This document shows, piece by piece, positions 50,884-61,046 of a stretch of 64,000 bases of DNA. The stretch's first letter is position 1, and every line of letters begins with the position of its first letter. The position numbers were made by a program, and so were the translations under genes. The notes under the pieces were generated by a model. It ran no database searches and had not been told where the DNA came from. It worked only from the letters and a program-made list of their open reading frames with translations. This stretch comes from Streptomyces asoensis (GTDB taxonomy: Bacteria > Actinomycetota > Actinomycetes > Streptomycetales > Streptomycetaceae), in the NCBI RefSeq assembly GCF_016860545.1, contig NZ_BNEB01000003.1, positions 930,001 to 994,000 of the forward strand, written 5' to 3'.

Positions 50884-52290
50884 TCAGTGACGCCCCGCCA
50901 CCCGGTCCGCGACCCGGGCCAGCCTCGACGATCCGGCCGCACGGGACTCCGTCTCCCGGCGGTCCGCCGCCCGGTACGTCGCGTACATGCCCTGCACACC
51001 GAGCCACCGCAGCGGCTCGGGCTCCCACCGGCGCACCTTGTGGCCGACCCAGGGGAGGTCCGTGAGCGCGGTGCGGCCGGACTGCCCGGAGTCGAGGAGC
51101 ACCAGGTCGCGCAGGGTCCGCGCGGCCAGGTTCGCGGTGGCGACGCCCGAGCCGACGTAGCCGCCCGCCCAGCCGACACCCGCCGCCCGGTCCAGGGTCA
51201 CCGTCGCGCACCAGTCGCGCGGCACGCCCAGCACCCCCGACCAGGCGTGCGCCACCCGCACCCCGGCCAGCGCCGGGAAGAAGCCGACGAGGATCTCGCG
51301 CAGCGCCCGCGCGGTCCCGGGCTGCGTCCGCCCGTCGTTGTCCGTCCGCGAGCCGAAGCGGTAGGGCACCCCGCGCCCGCCCAGCGCGATCCGGCCGTCG
51401 GGGGTGCGCTGGGCGTACATGTAGGCGTGCGCCATGTCGCCGAGCGCCTCCCGCCCCTCCCAGCCGACCGCGGCCCACTGCTCCTCGGTGAGCGGCTCGG
51501 TGGCGATCATCGAGGAGTTCATCGGCAACCAGGTCCGCCGCTCCCCCTTCAGCGCGGCCGTGAACCCCTCCGTGCAGCGCAGCACGTACGGCGCCCGCAC
51601 GGTCCCGTACGGCGTCACCGCCCGGCCCGGAAGGATCTCCGTCACCGGCGTGGACTCACGGACGTCCACCCCCAGCGCCTCCACCGCCGCCGCGAGCCCC
51701 TTGACCAGCCGCACCGGGTGCACCCGCGCACCGTGCGGGGTCCAGGCCGACCCCACGGCGCCCGCCACCCGCACCCGCTCGGCCGTCTCCCGGGCCCCGT
51801 ACAGCTCACGGTCGTGCTCGCCGTACGACAGCTCGTGCGCGTGGAACTCCTTCAGCCGGGCCAGCTGGGCCGGCGTCCGGGCCACCTCCAGCACCCCGCC
51901 CCGGTGGACACCGGCGTCGAAACCCTCCTCCGCCACCGCCCGGACGACCTCGTCGACAGTGTCGTTCATCGCCCGCTGGAGCCGTACGGCGGCCTCGTGA
52001 CCGTGCAGCTTCGCGTACCGGTCCCGGCCGGCCACGCCGTTGTACAGCCAGCCGCCGTTGCGCCCCGAGGCGCCGTAGCCGCAGAACCGCTGCTCCAGGA
52101 CGGTGATCCGCAGGCCGGGCACCGCCTTCTTCAGGTAGTACGCCGTCCACAGTCCGGTGTATCCGCCGCCGACGATCACGACGTCGCGGGAGACGTCACC
52201 GGCGAGCGGCTCCCGCACCGCCGGCAGACCGTCGTCCGCGTACCAGAAGGAGATCCCGCCGTTCACGACACCGCTCGCCGAGCTGCTCAT
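50884..52290 (-). CDS. FAD-dependent oxidoreductase (DAO/PuuB-like)
   Basis: A 468-aa amine/amino-acid oxidase-type flavoprotein. The FAD-binding motif is VVIVGGGYTGLWTAYYL followed by VLEQRFCGYGASGRNGG, typical of gamma-glutamylputrescine oxidase relatives. Near the C-terminus GGYVGSGVATANLAARTL closes the FAD fold. It probably oxidises a secondary amine. It is convergent with the MFS gene with 27 bp between. Confidence 0.88.
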   Translation of the reverse strand: MSSSASGVVNGGISFWYADDGLPAVREPLAGDVSRDVVIVGGGYTGLWTAYYLKKAVPGLRITVLEQRFCGYGASGRNGGWLYNGVAGRDRYAKLHGHEAAVRLQRAMNDTVDEVVRAVAEEGFDAGVHRGGVLEVARTPAQLARLKEFHAHELSYGEHDRELYGARETAERVRVAGAVGSAWTPHGARVHPVRLVKGLAAAVEALGVDVRESTPVTEILPGRAVTPYGTVRAPYVLRCTEGFTAALKGERRTWLPMNSSMIATEPLTEEQWAAVGWEGREALGDMAHAYMYAQRTPDGRIALGGRGVPYRFGSRTDNDGRTQPGTARALREILVGFFPALAGVRVAHAWSGVLGVPRDWCATVTLDRAAGVGWAGGYVGSGVATANLAARTLRDLVLLDSGQSGRTALTDLPWVGHKVRRWEPEPLRWLGVQGMYATYRAADRRETESRAAGSSRLARVADRVAGRH

Positions 52291-52299
52291 GGCCGGACG

Positions 52300-52965
52300 T
52301 TAACCCGGCGGCGCGGGCGCTGTCTCCTTCGGATCCCGTACTCTTTCGCGCCCTCCGACCAGCGGATAACACCCCAGCCCGACGAGGAAGGAGACGAAGT
52401 GGCCGAAGTCCGTGAAGGTCGGCGCGGCCACCAGCGGCACCGTGTAGAACACGGCGACGCCCGCGAGGTACCCGTACCGCCAGGGCGGCCGGATCCGGTA
52501 GACCAGCACCGCCACCACCCCCGACAGCGCGTAGCTCACACCGACGTCGAGGGTGTCGGCCGCGGACCGCGGCGCGAGCCCGTCCCGGATCGCCTTGGCG
52601 AGCGCCCCCTCGCTGAGCAGCGTCGCCAGCACGTGCGCGGCCGCGCAGACCGCGAGCCACCGCGCCGTCCCCAGCCAGCGCTCGGCCCGGGCGTGGAAGA
52701 CGGAGTACAGCACCACGTACGGCAGCCAGGACCCGCCGTCGATCCACATCGCGCTCGCCACCAGCACCCGCACCGGATGCCGGGACAGCTCGTGCAGGTT
52801 GGTGGACCGCCGGCGCAGGAACTCCTGCTCGAACTCCGGCGACATGTGGTGCAGGGCGACCGTCGTGACGAACAGGACGGTCAGCCACACATAGGTGCCG
52901 GGCGCGCTGCGCACGTACGCCCAGATCCCCCGTCCCGCCTCGGACACGCCCCTGCGCAGTCTCAC
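52300..52965 (-). CDS. Rhomboid-like membrane protein
   Basis: A 221-aa protein with about six hydrophobic segments. It has the general layout of rhomboid proteins, but the catalytic GxSx motif appears as DVGVSYALSG with the serine in an unusual context, and the partner His is present in FTDFGHFVSFLVG. It may therefore be either a divergent active protease or an inactive rhomboid-like protein. It is 9 bp upstream of the FAD oxidoreductase gene, in the same operon. Confidence 0.75.
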   Translation of the reverse strand: MRLRRGVSEAGRGIWAYVRSAPGTYVWLTVLFVTTVALHHMSPEFEQEFLRRRSTNLHELSRHPVRVLVASAMWIDGGSWLPYVVLYSVFHARAERWLGTARWLAVCAAAHVLATLLSEGALAKAIRDGLAPRSAADTLDVGVSYALSGVVAVLVYRIRPPWRYGYLAGVAVFYTVPLVAAPTFTDFGHFVSFLVGLGCYPLVGGRERVRDPKETAPAPPG

Positions 52966-53004
52966 GGTGCCCAGTATCGGCGAACGACCCGCGACGGGCA
53001 GCGC

Positions 53005-53039
53005 AAAGCCCAGGCCGGAAGAGCTGTGACCTGGGCTTT
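53005..53039 (-). terminator. Terminator of the tRNA-Thr gene
   Basis: A 10-bp perfect stem AAAGCCCAGG / CCTGGGCTTT with a 15-nt loop, 7 bp downstream of the mature tRNA 3' end and ending in TTT on the minus strand. Confidence 0.75.
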
Positions 53040-53045
53040 CGAAAG

Positions 53046-53119
53046 AGCCCCCTGTCGGATTCGAACCGACGACCTGCTCATTACAAGTGAGCTGCTCTGG
53101 CCAGCTGAGCTAAGGAGGC
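53046..53119 (-). tRNA. tRNA-Thr (anticodon TGT)
   Basis: A 74-nt cloverleaf on the minus strand. The acceptor stem is GCCTCCT/AGGGGGC, the D arm contains TAGCTCAGCTGG, the anticodon stem GCTCA/TGAGC holds the loop CTTGTAA with anticodon TGT, and the T arm is GTCGGTTCGAATCCGAC. CCA is not encoded. It reads ACA codons. Confidence 0.95.
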
Positions 53120-53316
53120 ACCGCGCGCGACGACGTCGCGCGTGAGGGCGGGTCCACTGTACACAGCCCCGGTTTCCCCGGGCCACGCACTTGTGCGGCG
53201 GGAGCGGCCCCCCGGGAGCGCGCGGGTGCGCCGCCCGAGAATTTTCGTGAAGTTCACATGCCCGCGGGTACTGACAGGCCGGGAAACGCCAGGTACCGTC
53301 CTGACCCAGTTCGCTC

Positions 53317-53332
53317 ATGTGGACTACACCAA
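53317..53332. promoter_or_regulatory. DasR operator (dre) of msiK
   Basis: ATGTGGACTACACCAA matches the dre core (GTGGACTACACC) 61 bp upstream of msiK. DasR control of msiK is known in S. coelicolor; the site here supports the same wiring. Confidence 0.8.
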
Positions 53333-53392
53333 CCACCTTCCTACAACGGATCGTCCGGCACGTTCCTGCCGGTAGAAGGGGGCCTCAGAACC

Positions 53393-54481
<1,089 letters not shown>

Positions 54482-54534
54482 TCCACCCGATCCATCGCCC
54501 GACCACCGACGGCCGACGGCCGTCCGGTCGACGC

Positions 54535-54569
54535 GGAAGGGGCCCCGCAGCTGCTGCGGGGCCCCTTCC
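54535..54569 (+). terminator. Terminator of msiK
   Basis: A 16-bp perfect stem, GGAAGGGGCCCCGCAG / CTGCGGGGCCCCTTCC, with a 3-nt loop, 53 bp past the stop codon. Confidence 0.88.
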
Positions 54570-54717
54570 GCATGCCCGCCGCACCTCTGCCGAACCGGCC
54601 GACAGCAGACATTTCGCGGACACTCGTCAACCCCCTACCCAAAAGGAAGCACGTCTTCATCCCCCGTCCGGGTGACTAAATGTCGCCAAATCATCACTCC
54701 GCGCTACCCTCTCACGC

Positions 54718-55188
54718 GTGAAGCACTCCGCGAACCACTCCACCACGCAGCGCACGAGCCGCGGCCGGGGCGGCCCAGCCCGCCGGATCGGCCGCTCGCT
54801 CGCCCTCGTCCTGCCCGTCGTCATGGTTCTCTCCGGGACCCTCGCGGTCACCCGGGTCAACTGGTCGGGGAACCCCTCGGATTCGGTGCTCACCGCCTCC
54901 GACGTCTCCACCGCGCACCAGCCCTCGCGCAAGGCCGCCCTGGCCCCGCAGGACGTGCTGCGCGACCGGCTGCTGACCGAGCTCCGGCAGAAGGACCCCG
55001 GCGTCGCCCTGACCCACCTCCAGGCCGCCGTGAACGGCAAGCCGTCGCTGGCCAGGCACTGCTCCTCCATCGCCCGCGCCCTCGGCCGCGCGGCCGTCCG
55101 CATCTACGGCCCGTCGCGCGCCCAGTCGTACGCCCGCCCGGTGTGCGACACGGCCTTCGCCTCGGGCGTCCTGGCGGCACGCGGCTGA
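54718..55188 (+). CDS. Hypothetical membrane-anchored protein
   Basis: A 156-aa protein. A basic N-terminus (residues 1-26) is followed by one hydrophobic helix (SLALVLPVVMVLSGTLAV, about 27-44), leaving an exported or cytosolic helical domain of about 110 residues with two Cys (ARHCSSIAR, RPVCDTAF). GTG 54718 looks leaderless, with TACCCT as a -10 about 8-13 bp upstream. Function unknown. Confidence 0.75.
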   Translation: MKHSANHSTTQRTSRGRGGPARRIGRSLALVLPVVMVLSGTLAVTRVNWSGNPSDSVLTASDVSTAHQPSRKAALAPQDVLRDRLLTELRQKDPGVALTHLQAAVNGKPSLARHCSSIARALGRAAVRIYGPSRAQSYARPVCDTAFASGVLAARG

Positions 55189-55285
55189 CCCGCCGGGGCC
55201 AGGCCCCGGACCGGACCGGGGCGTGCGGTTCCCTCCCGCCGGGGGAGCCGCACGCCCCGGGACAAGCGGCACGTACAGTGCGGGC

Positions 55286-56017
55286 ATGACCGATCCGCAC
55301 GCCGCGTCCCGCCCCACGCAAGCCGTCATCCTGGCCGGTGGCCAGGGGTCCCGGCTGCGTCCGTACACCGACGACCGGCCCAAGCCGATGGTCGAGATCC
55401 CCGGCACGGGGACGCCGATCATCGGCCATCAGCTCGACTGGCTCGCCGAGGAGGGCGTCACCGACGTCGTCGTCTCCTGCGGCCATCTCGCCGAGGTCCT
55501 CCAGGACTGGCTGGACTCGGCCGACCTACCCGTCAAGGTGACCACCGTCGTCGAGAGCGAGCCCCTGGGCCGCGGCGGCGGCCTGAAGTACGCGGCCGCC
55601 CACCTGCCCCACCCCGATCGGCCCTGGTACGCCACCAACGGTGACATCTGGACCCGCTTCTCGCTGCGCGAGATGGCCGACTTCCACACCGAGCGCGACG
55701 CCATAGCGACCCTCGCGCTGGCCCGCCCCCGCATCCCGTGGGGCGCCGTGCAGACCGACGGCTTCGGCCACATCACGGACTTCATCGAGGCGCCGCCCAC
55801 GACGTACGAGATCAACGCGGGCCTCTACGTCTTCTCACCCGCGTTCGCCGGGCTGCTCCCCGAGCGCGGGGACCACGAGCGGACGACGTTCCCGCACCTC
55901 GCCCGGGAACGGCGGCTGGCCGGCTACCCGATCCCGCAGGGGGCGTACTGGCGGGCCATCGACACCGCCAAGGACCTCACCGAGGCGGCGAAGGAGCTGG
56001 CCGCCTCGCACCGCTGA
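55286..56017 (+). CDS. Sugar-1-phosphate nucleotidyltransferase
   Basis: A 243-aa single-domain nucleotidyltransferase. The NTP signature is AVILAGGQGSRLRPYTDDRPKPMVEI; the sugar-binding region has PLGRGGGLKYA, YATNGDIW (metal Asp) and YEINAGLYVFSP. It resembles mannose-1-phosphate guanylyltransferase or glucose-1-phosphate thymidylyltransferase cores; the specific sugar is not determined. There is no C-terminal left-handed beta helix. Confidence 0.88.
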   Translation: MTDPHAASRPTQAVILAGGQGSRLRPYTDDRPKPMVEIPGTGTPIIGHQLDWLAEEGVTDVVVSCGHLAEVLQDWLDSADLPVKVTTVVESEPLGRGGGLKYAAAHLPHPDRPWYATNGDIWTRFSLREMADFHTERDAIATLALARPRIPWGAVQTDGFGHITDFIEAPPTTYEINAGLYVFSPAFAGLLPERGDHERTTFPHLARERRLAGYPIPQGAYWRAIDTAKDLTEAAKELAASHR

Positions 56018-56097
56018 CGGCCGCTCACCGGCCCCGCGGTCCGCGAGGCCGCCGGCGCCCGCCCGACGGCGGGCCCATGCCGACGTCCGCGCCGCCG

Positions 56098-56147
56098 GAC
56101 GACCGAGGGTGCCGTGCGCTGTCCCGCGCACGGCACCCTCGGTCGTC
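56098..56147. terminator. 22-bp bidirectional terminator hairpin
   Basis: A perfect 22-bp stem (arms 56098-56119 and 56126-56147, containing GGGTGCCGTGCGC and its complement) with a 6-nt loop, between two convergent genes. It should stop transcripts from both sides. Confidence 0.9.
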
Positions 56148-56163
56148 TCTGGGACGAACCGCC

Positions 56164-57840
56164 CTACCCGAGCAGCCCGCCCACCAGGCCCGGCTGGCCC
56201 GAGGACGACGAGCCGCCGTCCGAACCGCTCCCGCCACCGCCCCCGGTCGAACCGCCGGAGGTGGCCGAACCGCCGGAGGAGGGACCCGAGCTGGTGGCCG
56301 GGGCGCGCTCCTGCGGGGTGGTGGAGCGCTCGCGCGGCGCCTGCCCCGCGGTGCCCTGGGTCTGGCTGGGCGCGCCTGCGCCGGAGCCGCCCCTGGTGCC
56401 GGAGTCGCGGGACTCCTCGGGCTCGCTGTCCGTGCCCGCCGTCGGAGCGGCCGAGGCGGCGCCCCGCGTGGGGGACGTGGACGCGGACGGCTCGCGGGAG
56501 GCCTTGTGCGAGCCGGACTTCTGCGGCAGCGGGGAGCCCGGCAGTTCGTTGCGCGGGGGCTCGCCCGGGCCGGGCACGATCACCCGGTCGGCGTCGCGGA
56601 CGGCACCGCCGAGCAGCGAGCCGACGAGCAGGGTCAGCCCGACGGCGATCGCCGTGACCAGGGCGCCCCGGCGCAGCACGTAGCGGCGCAGCTCCCACAG
56701 ATCGGAGCGCGGGCCCAGACGACGCCACGCGCCCGCGGCGAGCCGGCCGTCGACCGAGTAGACGGGGGCGCCCGCGATGATCAGCGGCGACCAGGCGGCG
56801 AGGTAGATGATGTCGGGGGTGTCGTAGACCGGGACGGTCTTCCAGCTGACGGTGACGATGAGCGCGGCCGAGAGCCCGGCGCCGACCACCGCGGCGACCC
56901 GCTGCCAGCAGCCGAGGACGGTGAGGACGCCCACGACGACCTGGAGGAAGGCGATGACCAGGCCGGAGCCGACGGGGTGGTGCAGGGCGAACTGGCGCAG
57001 CGGCTCGGCCACTTCCCACGGGTGCAGGGTGTCGAGCCACTTCACCATGGAGCCGCGCTTGCCGCCGTCGAAGTAGACGGGGTCGCACAGCTTGCCCATG
57101 CCGGCGTAGATGGAGATGAAGCCGAGGAAGATGCGCAGCGGGAGCAGGACCACGCCGAGGTTCATCCGGCGGCCCGGGAAGTAGGCGTGCCGGGCGGGGT
57201 CCTCGGCCTGCCGCCGGCCGCGCGGCCTCGGTTCGGGATCGGCGCCGCCGTCCCCGAAGTCCTCGAACCGGGCGTCGTCGTAGGCGGGTTCGTCGTAGGC
57301 GCTGCCGACGCCGCGCATGTTCGGCAGGATCCGCTGCTCGCCGCCGACCGGGGCCCGCTGGGCGCCGACGACCGGCGTCTCCAGGGTCTGCGCGGCGAGG
57401 CCGCCGTCGTAACCCCGGGCGCCCGCGCCGACGCGGGGGATGACCTGGGTGGCTCCGGCGTCGGCCGCGGGCGGTTCCCCGTGGCCGACGCTGCCTGCCC
57501 GCACGGCCTGGAGCAGTCGGTGGGCGCCGGTGTCGTCGGGCGCGGACCTGCCGCTCCAGACGACGGCCCGCCGACGGCCACCGGACGCGGCGCCCGCTCG
57601 GCCCACCGCCCCGACGGCGGCCATGCGCGCGGTGTCATCGATGGCGCTCACGTGCCGGGCGATCCGCGGGGATTGGTTACGCCGCGCCGACGCGCCCAGC
57701 TGCACGCGGAAGCTCGCGTGGCTGACGATGATCTGCGCCGGATCGCTCGGCACCTTCACCATGCTCAGCGCGGGAGCGTCGTCGAATCCCGACGAGCGGT
57801 CCCCCGTGGGTGTGCGGGGTGTTCTGGTGTCCACACTCAT
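56164..57840 (-). CDS. DoxX-family membrane protein with long N-terminal region
   Basis: A 558-aa protein. Residues 1-225 are hydrophilic and mostly disordered. Residues about 226-420 hold a DoxX-like four-helix bundle (NLGVVLLPLRIFLGFISIYAGMGKL), followed by a further helix (TAIAVGLTLLVGSLLGGA). Residues 430-558 are a low-complexity Ser/Gly/Thr tail. DoxX-type proteins are linked to thiosulfate oxidation or redox control of membranes; the role here is unknown. Confidence 0.85.
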   Translation of the reverse strand: MSVDTRTPRTPTGDRSSGFDDAPALSMVKVPSDPAQIIVSHASFRVQLGASARRNQSPRIARHVSAIDDTARMAAVGAVGRAGAASGGRRRAVVWSGRSAPDDTGAHRLLQAVRAGSVGHGEPPAADAGATQVIPRVGAGARGYDGGLAAQTLETPVVGAQRAPVGGEQRILPNMRGVGSAYDEPAYDDARFEDFGDGGADPEPRPRGRRQAEDPARHAYFPGRRMNLGVVLLPLRIFLGFISIYAGMGKLCDPVYFDGGKRGSMVKWLDTLHPWEVAEPLRQFALHHPVGSGLVIAFLQVVVGVLTVLGCWQRVAAVVGAGLSAALIVTVSWKTVPVYDTPDIIYLAAWSPLIIAGAPVYSVDGRLAAGAWRRLGPRSDLWELRRYVLRRGALVTAIAVGLTLLVGSLLGGAVRDADRVIVPGPGEPPRNELPGSPLPQKSGSHKASREPSASTSPTRGAASAAPTAGTDSEPEESRDSGTRGGSGAGAPSQTQGTAGQAPRERSTTPQERAPATSSGPSSGGSATSGGSTGGGGGSGSDGGSSSSGQPGLVGGLLG

Positions 57841-57975
57841 CTAACCGAGTGACGTGTGTTTAGGACACTGCTTTGACCCGCCGGATCTGTCCGGACTCCG
57901 TCAAGGTTGCACTACTCCCCGGGATTAACCCGTTCGGGTGAACCCGCGCGCACCCACCGGGCGGCCTTCGCCCCG

Positions 57976-58917
57976 TCAGCTCCTGCGCCGGGCCGCCTCG
58001 TACAGCACGATCCCCGCCGCGACACCGGCGTTGAGGGACTCCGCGCCGCCCGGCATCGGGATCCGGACGCGGAAGTCGCAGGTCTCGCCGACCAGCCGGG
58101 ACAGGCCCTTGCCCTCGCTGCCGACGACGATGACGACCGGGCCGTCCAGGGCGGCCAGCGAACCGACCTCGTGCTCGCCGTCCGCGGCCAGGCCGACGAC
58201 CGCGATGCCGGCCTTCTTGTACGCCTCCAGCGCGCGGGTGAGGTTGGTGGCGCGGGCGACCGGGGTGCGGGCGGCGGTGCCCGCGGACGTCTTCCAGGCA
58301 CCGGCCGTCATACCGGCCGCACGCCGCTCGGGGACGACGACGCCGTGGCCGCCGAAGGCGGAGACGGAGCGGACGACGGCGCCCAGGTTACGCGGGTCGG
58401 TCACCCCGTCGAGGGCGACGATCAGCGGGTCCTCGCCGTTGTCGTAGGCGGCCGACGCCAGGTCCTCGGGGTGCGCGTACTCGTACGGCGGGACCTGGAG
58501 GACCAGCCCCTGGTGGTTGAGGCCGTTGGTCATGCGGTCCAGCTCGGGACGCGGGGCCTCCATGAGGTGGATGCCGCCGCGCTCGCCGGCGAGCTGGAGC
58601 GCCTCGCGCACCCGCTCGTCGTTGTCGATGAACTGCTGCACGTAGAGCGTCGTCGCGGGCACGCCCTCGCGCAGCGCCTCGACGACGGGGTTGCGGCCGA
58701 CGACCATCTCGGACGTGCCCTTGCCGCCGCGGCCGCGCGGTGCGGGCCGGCGGGCGGCCTGCTTGGCCTTGGCGGTCGCGATGCGGTTCGCCTTGTGCTT
58801 CTTGCGCATCTCGGCGGGCGGCGTCGGCCCCCTGCCTTCCAGACCCTTGCGCCGCTGGCCGCCACTGCCGACCTGCGCGCCCTTCTTGCCGGACATGCGG
58901 CGGTTGTTGGCTGCCAT
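57976..58917 (-). CDS. rlmB: 23S rRNA (guanosine-2'-O)-methyltransferase RlmB-type
   Basis: A 313-aa SpoU-family trefoil-knot methyltransferase. The N-terminal 65 residues are Lys/Arg-rich and probably bind RNA. Then come NPVVEALREG (substrate domain), motif 1 LDGVTDPRNLGAVVRS, motif 2 IVVGSEGKGLSRL and motif 3 IPMPGGAESLNAGVAAG. It lies 102 bp downstream of cysS on the same strand, an order common in actinobacteria. ATG 58917. Confidence 0.93.
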   Translation of the reverse strand: MAANNRRMSGKKGAQVGSGGQRRKGLEGRGPTPPAEMRKKHKANRIATAKAKQAARRPAPRGRGGKGTSEMVVGRNPVVEALREGVPATTLYVQQFIDNDERVREALQLAGERGGIHLMEAPRPELDRMTNGLNHQGLVLQVPPYEYAHPEDLASAAYDNGEDPLIVALDGVTDPRNLGAVVRSVSAFGGHGVVVPERRAAGMTAGAWKTSAGTAARTPVARATNLTRALEAYKKAGIAVVGLAADGEHEVGSLAALDGPVVIVVGSEGKGLSRLVGETCDFRVRIPMPGGAESLNAGVAAGIVLYEAARRRS

Positions 58918-59019
58918 GAGTCTCTCGTCTCCGTGAGCTTTTCGTACGTACGTCTTATGCAGTGTGCCGCCCGGAAGGCCGGGCGGCACAGTCGATCAAG
59001 GACGGGCCCCGGGGCCGCC

Positions 59020-60420
59020 CTACCGCGGGCCGAGGCTCCAGCGCGGCCCCTGCGGGCCGTCCTCGATGGCCAGACCGGACTGGGTGAGCTGGTCACGGAT
59101 GGCGTCCGCGGTCGCCCAGTCCTTGCGCCCGCGGGCCGACTCCCGCTGGTCGAGGACGAGTCGTACGAGGCTGTCGACCACGCCGTGCAGGTCCTCGCCC
59201 CGACTCTCCTCACCGGCCCAGTGGGCGTCGAGCGGGTCGAGACCGAGGACGCCGAGCATGGCGCGGACCTCGGCGAGGCGGGCCACGGCGGCTTCCTTGT
59301 CGTCGGCGGCGAGGGCCGAGTTCCCCTGCCGGACCGTCGTGTGCACGATCGCCAGGGCCTGCGGGACACCCAGGTCGTCGTCCATCGCCTCGGCGAAGGC
59401 GGGCGGCACCTCGGCCGCCGGCTCGACGACTCCCCCGGCCTTCTCGACGACGCGCTGCACGAAGCCCTCGATCCGCGCGAACGCCGACTCGGCCTCGCGC
59501 AGCGACTCCTCGCTGTACTCGATCATCGAGCGGTAGTGGGGCGTGCCGAGGTAGTAGCGCAGCACGATCGGGCGCCACTGCTTCACCATCTCGGAGACGA
59601 GGACGCTGTTGCCCAGCGACTTCGACATCTTCTCGCCGGCCATGGTGACCCAGGCGTTGTGCACCCAGTACCGCGCGAACTCGTCGCCGTAGGCCTTGGC
59701 CTGGGCGATCTCGTTCTCGTGGTGCGGGAAGATCAGGTCGAGGCCGCCGCCGTGGATGTCGAAGACGGGGCCCAGGTACTTGTGCGCCATCGCCGAGCAC
59801 TCCAGGTGCCAGCCGGGACGCCCGCGGCCCCAGGGGGTCTCCCAGCTCGGCTCGCCCGGCTTGACGGACTTCCACAGCGCGAAGTCGCGCTGGTCGCGCT
59901 TGCCGGTCTCGCCGTCGCCCGAGGGCTGGCGCAGGTCGTCCAGGTCCTGGTTGGACAGCTCCAGGTAGCCCGGGAACGAGCGCACGTCGAAGTAGACGTT
60001 GCCCTCGGACTCGTAGGCGTGACCGCGCTCGATCAGCCCGCGCATCATCTCGATCATCTCGGGCACGTGCCCGGTGGCGCGCGGTTCGTAGGTCGGCGGC
60101 AGGCAACCCAGCGCCTGGTAGCCGTCGTTGAACGCGCGCTCGTTCTCGTACCCGATCGACCACCAGGGACGGCCCTGGTCGTGCGACTTGGCGATGATCT
60201 TGTCGTCGATGTCGGTGACGTTGCGGATGAACGTGACGTCGTAGCCGCGGTGGGCGAACCAGCGCCGCATGATGTCGAAGTTCAGGCCCGAGCGGATGTG
60301 GCCGATGTGCGGGGCCGACTGCACGGTGGCACCACACAGGTAGATCGAGACACAACCCGGCTGGAGCGGGGCGAAGTCACGGATCTGCCGGGCACTGGTG
60401 TCGTACAGGCGAATGGTCAC
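59020..60420 (-). CDS. cysS: Cysteinyl-tRNA synthetase
   Basis: A 466-aa class I synthetase. HIGH motif in SAPHIGHIRSG, zinc ligand Cys in YLCGATV, other ligands in HLECSAM and PHHENE, and KMSKS in EKMSKSLGN. The length and the intact anticodon-binding C-terminal domain favour CysS over the shorter mycothiol enzyme MshC. GTG 60420 is the start consistent with homology (MTIRLYD). Confidence 0.95.
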   Translation of the reverse strand: MTIRLYDTSARQIRDFAPLQPGCVSIYLCGATVQSAPHIGHIRSGLNFDIMRRWFAHRGYDVTFIRNVTDIDDKIIAKSHDQGRPWWSIGYENERAFNDGYQALGCLPPTYEPRATGHVPEMIEMMRGLIERGHAYESEGNVYFDVRSFPGYLELSNQDLDDLRQPSGDGETGKRDQRDFALWKSVKPGEPSWETPWGRGRPGWHLECSAMAHKYLGPVFDIHGGGLDLIFPHHENEIAQAKAYGDEFARYWVHNAWVTMAGEKMSKSLGNSVLVSEMVKQWRPIVLRYYLGTPHYRSMIEYSEESLREAESAFARIEGFVQRVVEKAGGVVEPAAEVPPAFAEAMDDDLGVPQALAIVHTTVRQGNSALAADDKEAAVARLAEVRAMLGVLGLDPLDAHWAGEESRGEDLHGVVDSLVRLVLDQRESARGRKDWATADAIRDQLTQSGLAIEDGPQGPRWSLGPR

Positions 60421-60527
60421 CTCTCCAGGGTAGTGGGCGCGAGGCGATGCCCCGAGCCCCTTCCCCGCAAGGGCCACATATTCGTGACATGCCATGGCAT
60501 ATGTCGGCTCACCCGGCAGGCGCGAGG

Positions 60528-61046
60528 TCAGCCGGCGGGTGCGCCGGTGCGCGCCACGAGCGCCGTCGCGATCGCCATCAGCCCCTCGTCCCGGCCCGGG
60601 AAGCCGAGCCCGTCGGTCGTCGCGCCCGACACCGACACCGGGGCGCCCGCCGCCGCGGAGAGGATCTTCTGGGCCTCGTCGCGCCGCTTGCCGATCTTGG
60701 GGCGGGGGCCGACGACCTGGACGGCGATGTTGCCGATCACGAAGCCGGCCTCCCGGACCACGCGGGCCGCCTCGGTGAGCAGGGTGACGCCCGAGGCGCC
60801 GGACCACTCGGGGCGCCCGGTGCCGAAGTGCTGCCCCAGGTCGCCGAGGCCGGCGGCGGAGAAGAGGGCGTTGCAGGCGGCGTGCGCGACGACGTCCGCG
60901 TCGGAGTGCCCGGCCAGTCCGGGGCCCTCGCCCTCCCACTTCAGGCCCGCGCACCACAGTGCGCGGCCCTCCTCGAAGGCGTGGATGTCGGTGCCGATGC
61001 CGACCTGCGGGAGCACCGGCGCGGCGGGGGGCGTCTCAGAAGCCAT
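60528..61046 (-). CDS. ispF: 2-C-methyl-D-erythritol 2,4-cyclodiphosphate synthase
   Basis: A 172-aa MEP-pathway enzyme. Metal-binding GTDIHAF, HSDADVVAHAACNALFSAAGLGDLGQHF (the HSDADV core), and GNIAVQVV are typical. It forms trimers with zinc. It overlaps ispD by 11 bp, so the two are translationally coupled. Confidence 0.95.
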   Translation of the reverse strand: MASETPPAAPVLPQVGIGTDIHAFEEGRALWCAGLKWEGEGPGLAGHSDADVVAHAACNALFSAAGLGDLGQHFGTGRPEWSGASGVTLLTEAARVVREAGFVIGNIAVQVVGPRPKIGKRRDEAQKILSAAAGAPVSVSGATTDGLGFPGRDEGLMAIATALVARTGAPAG

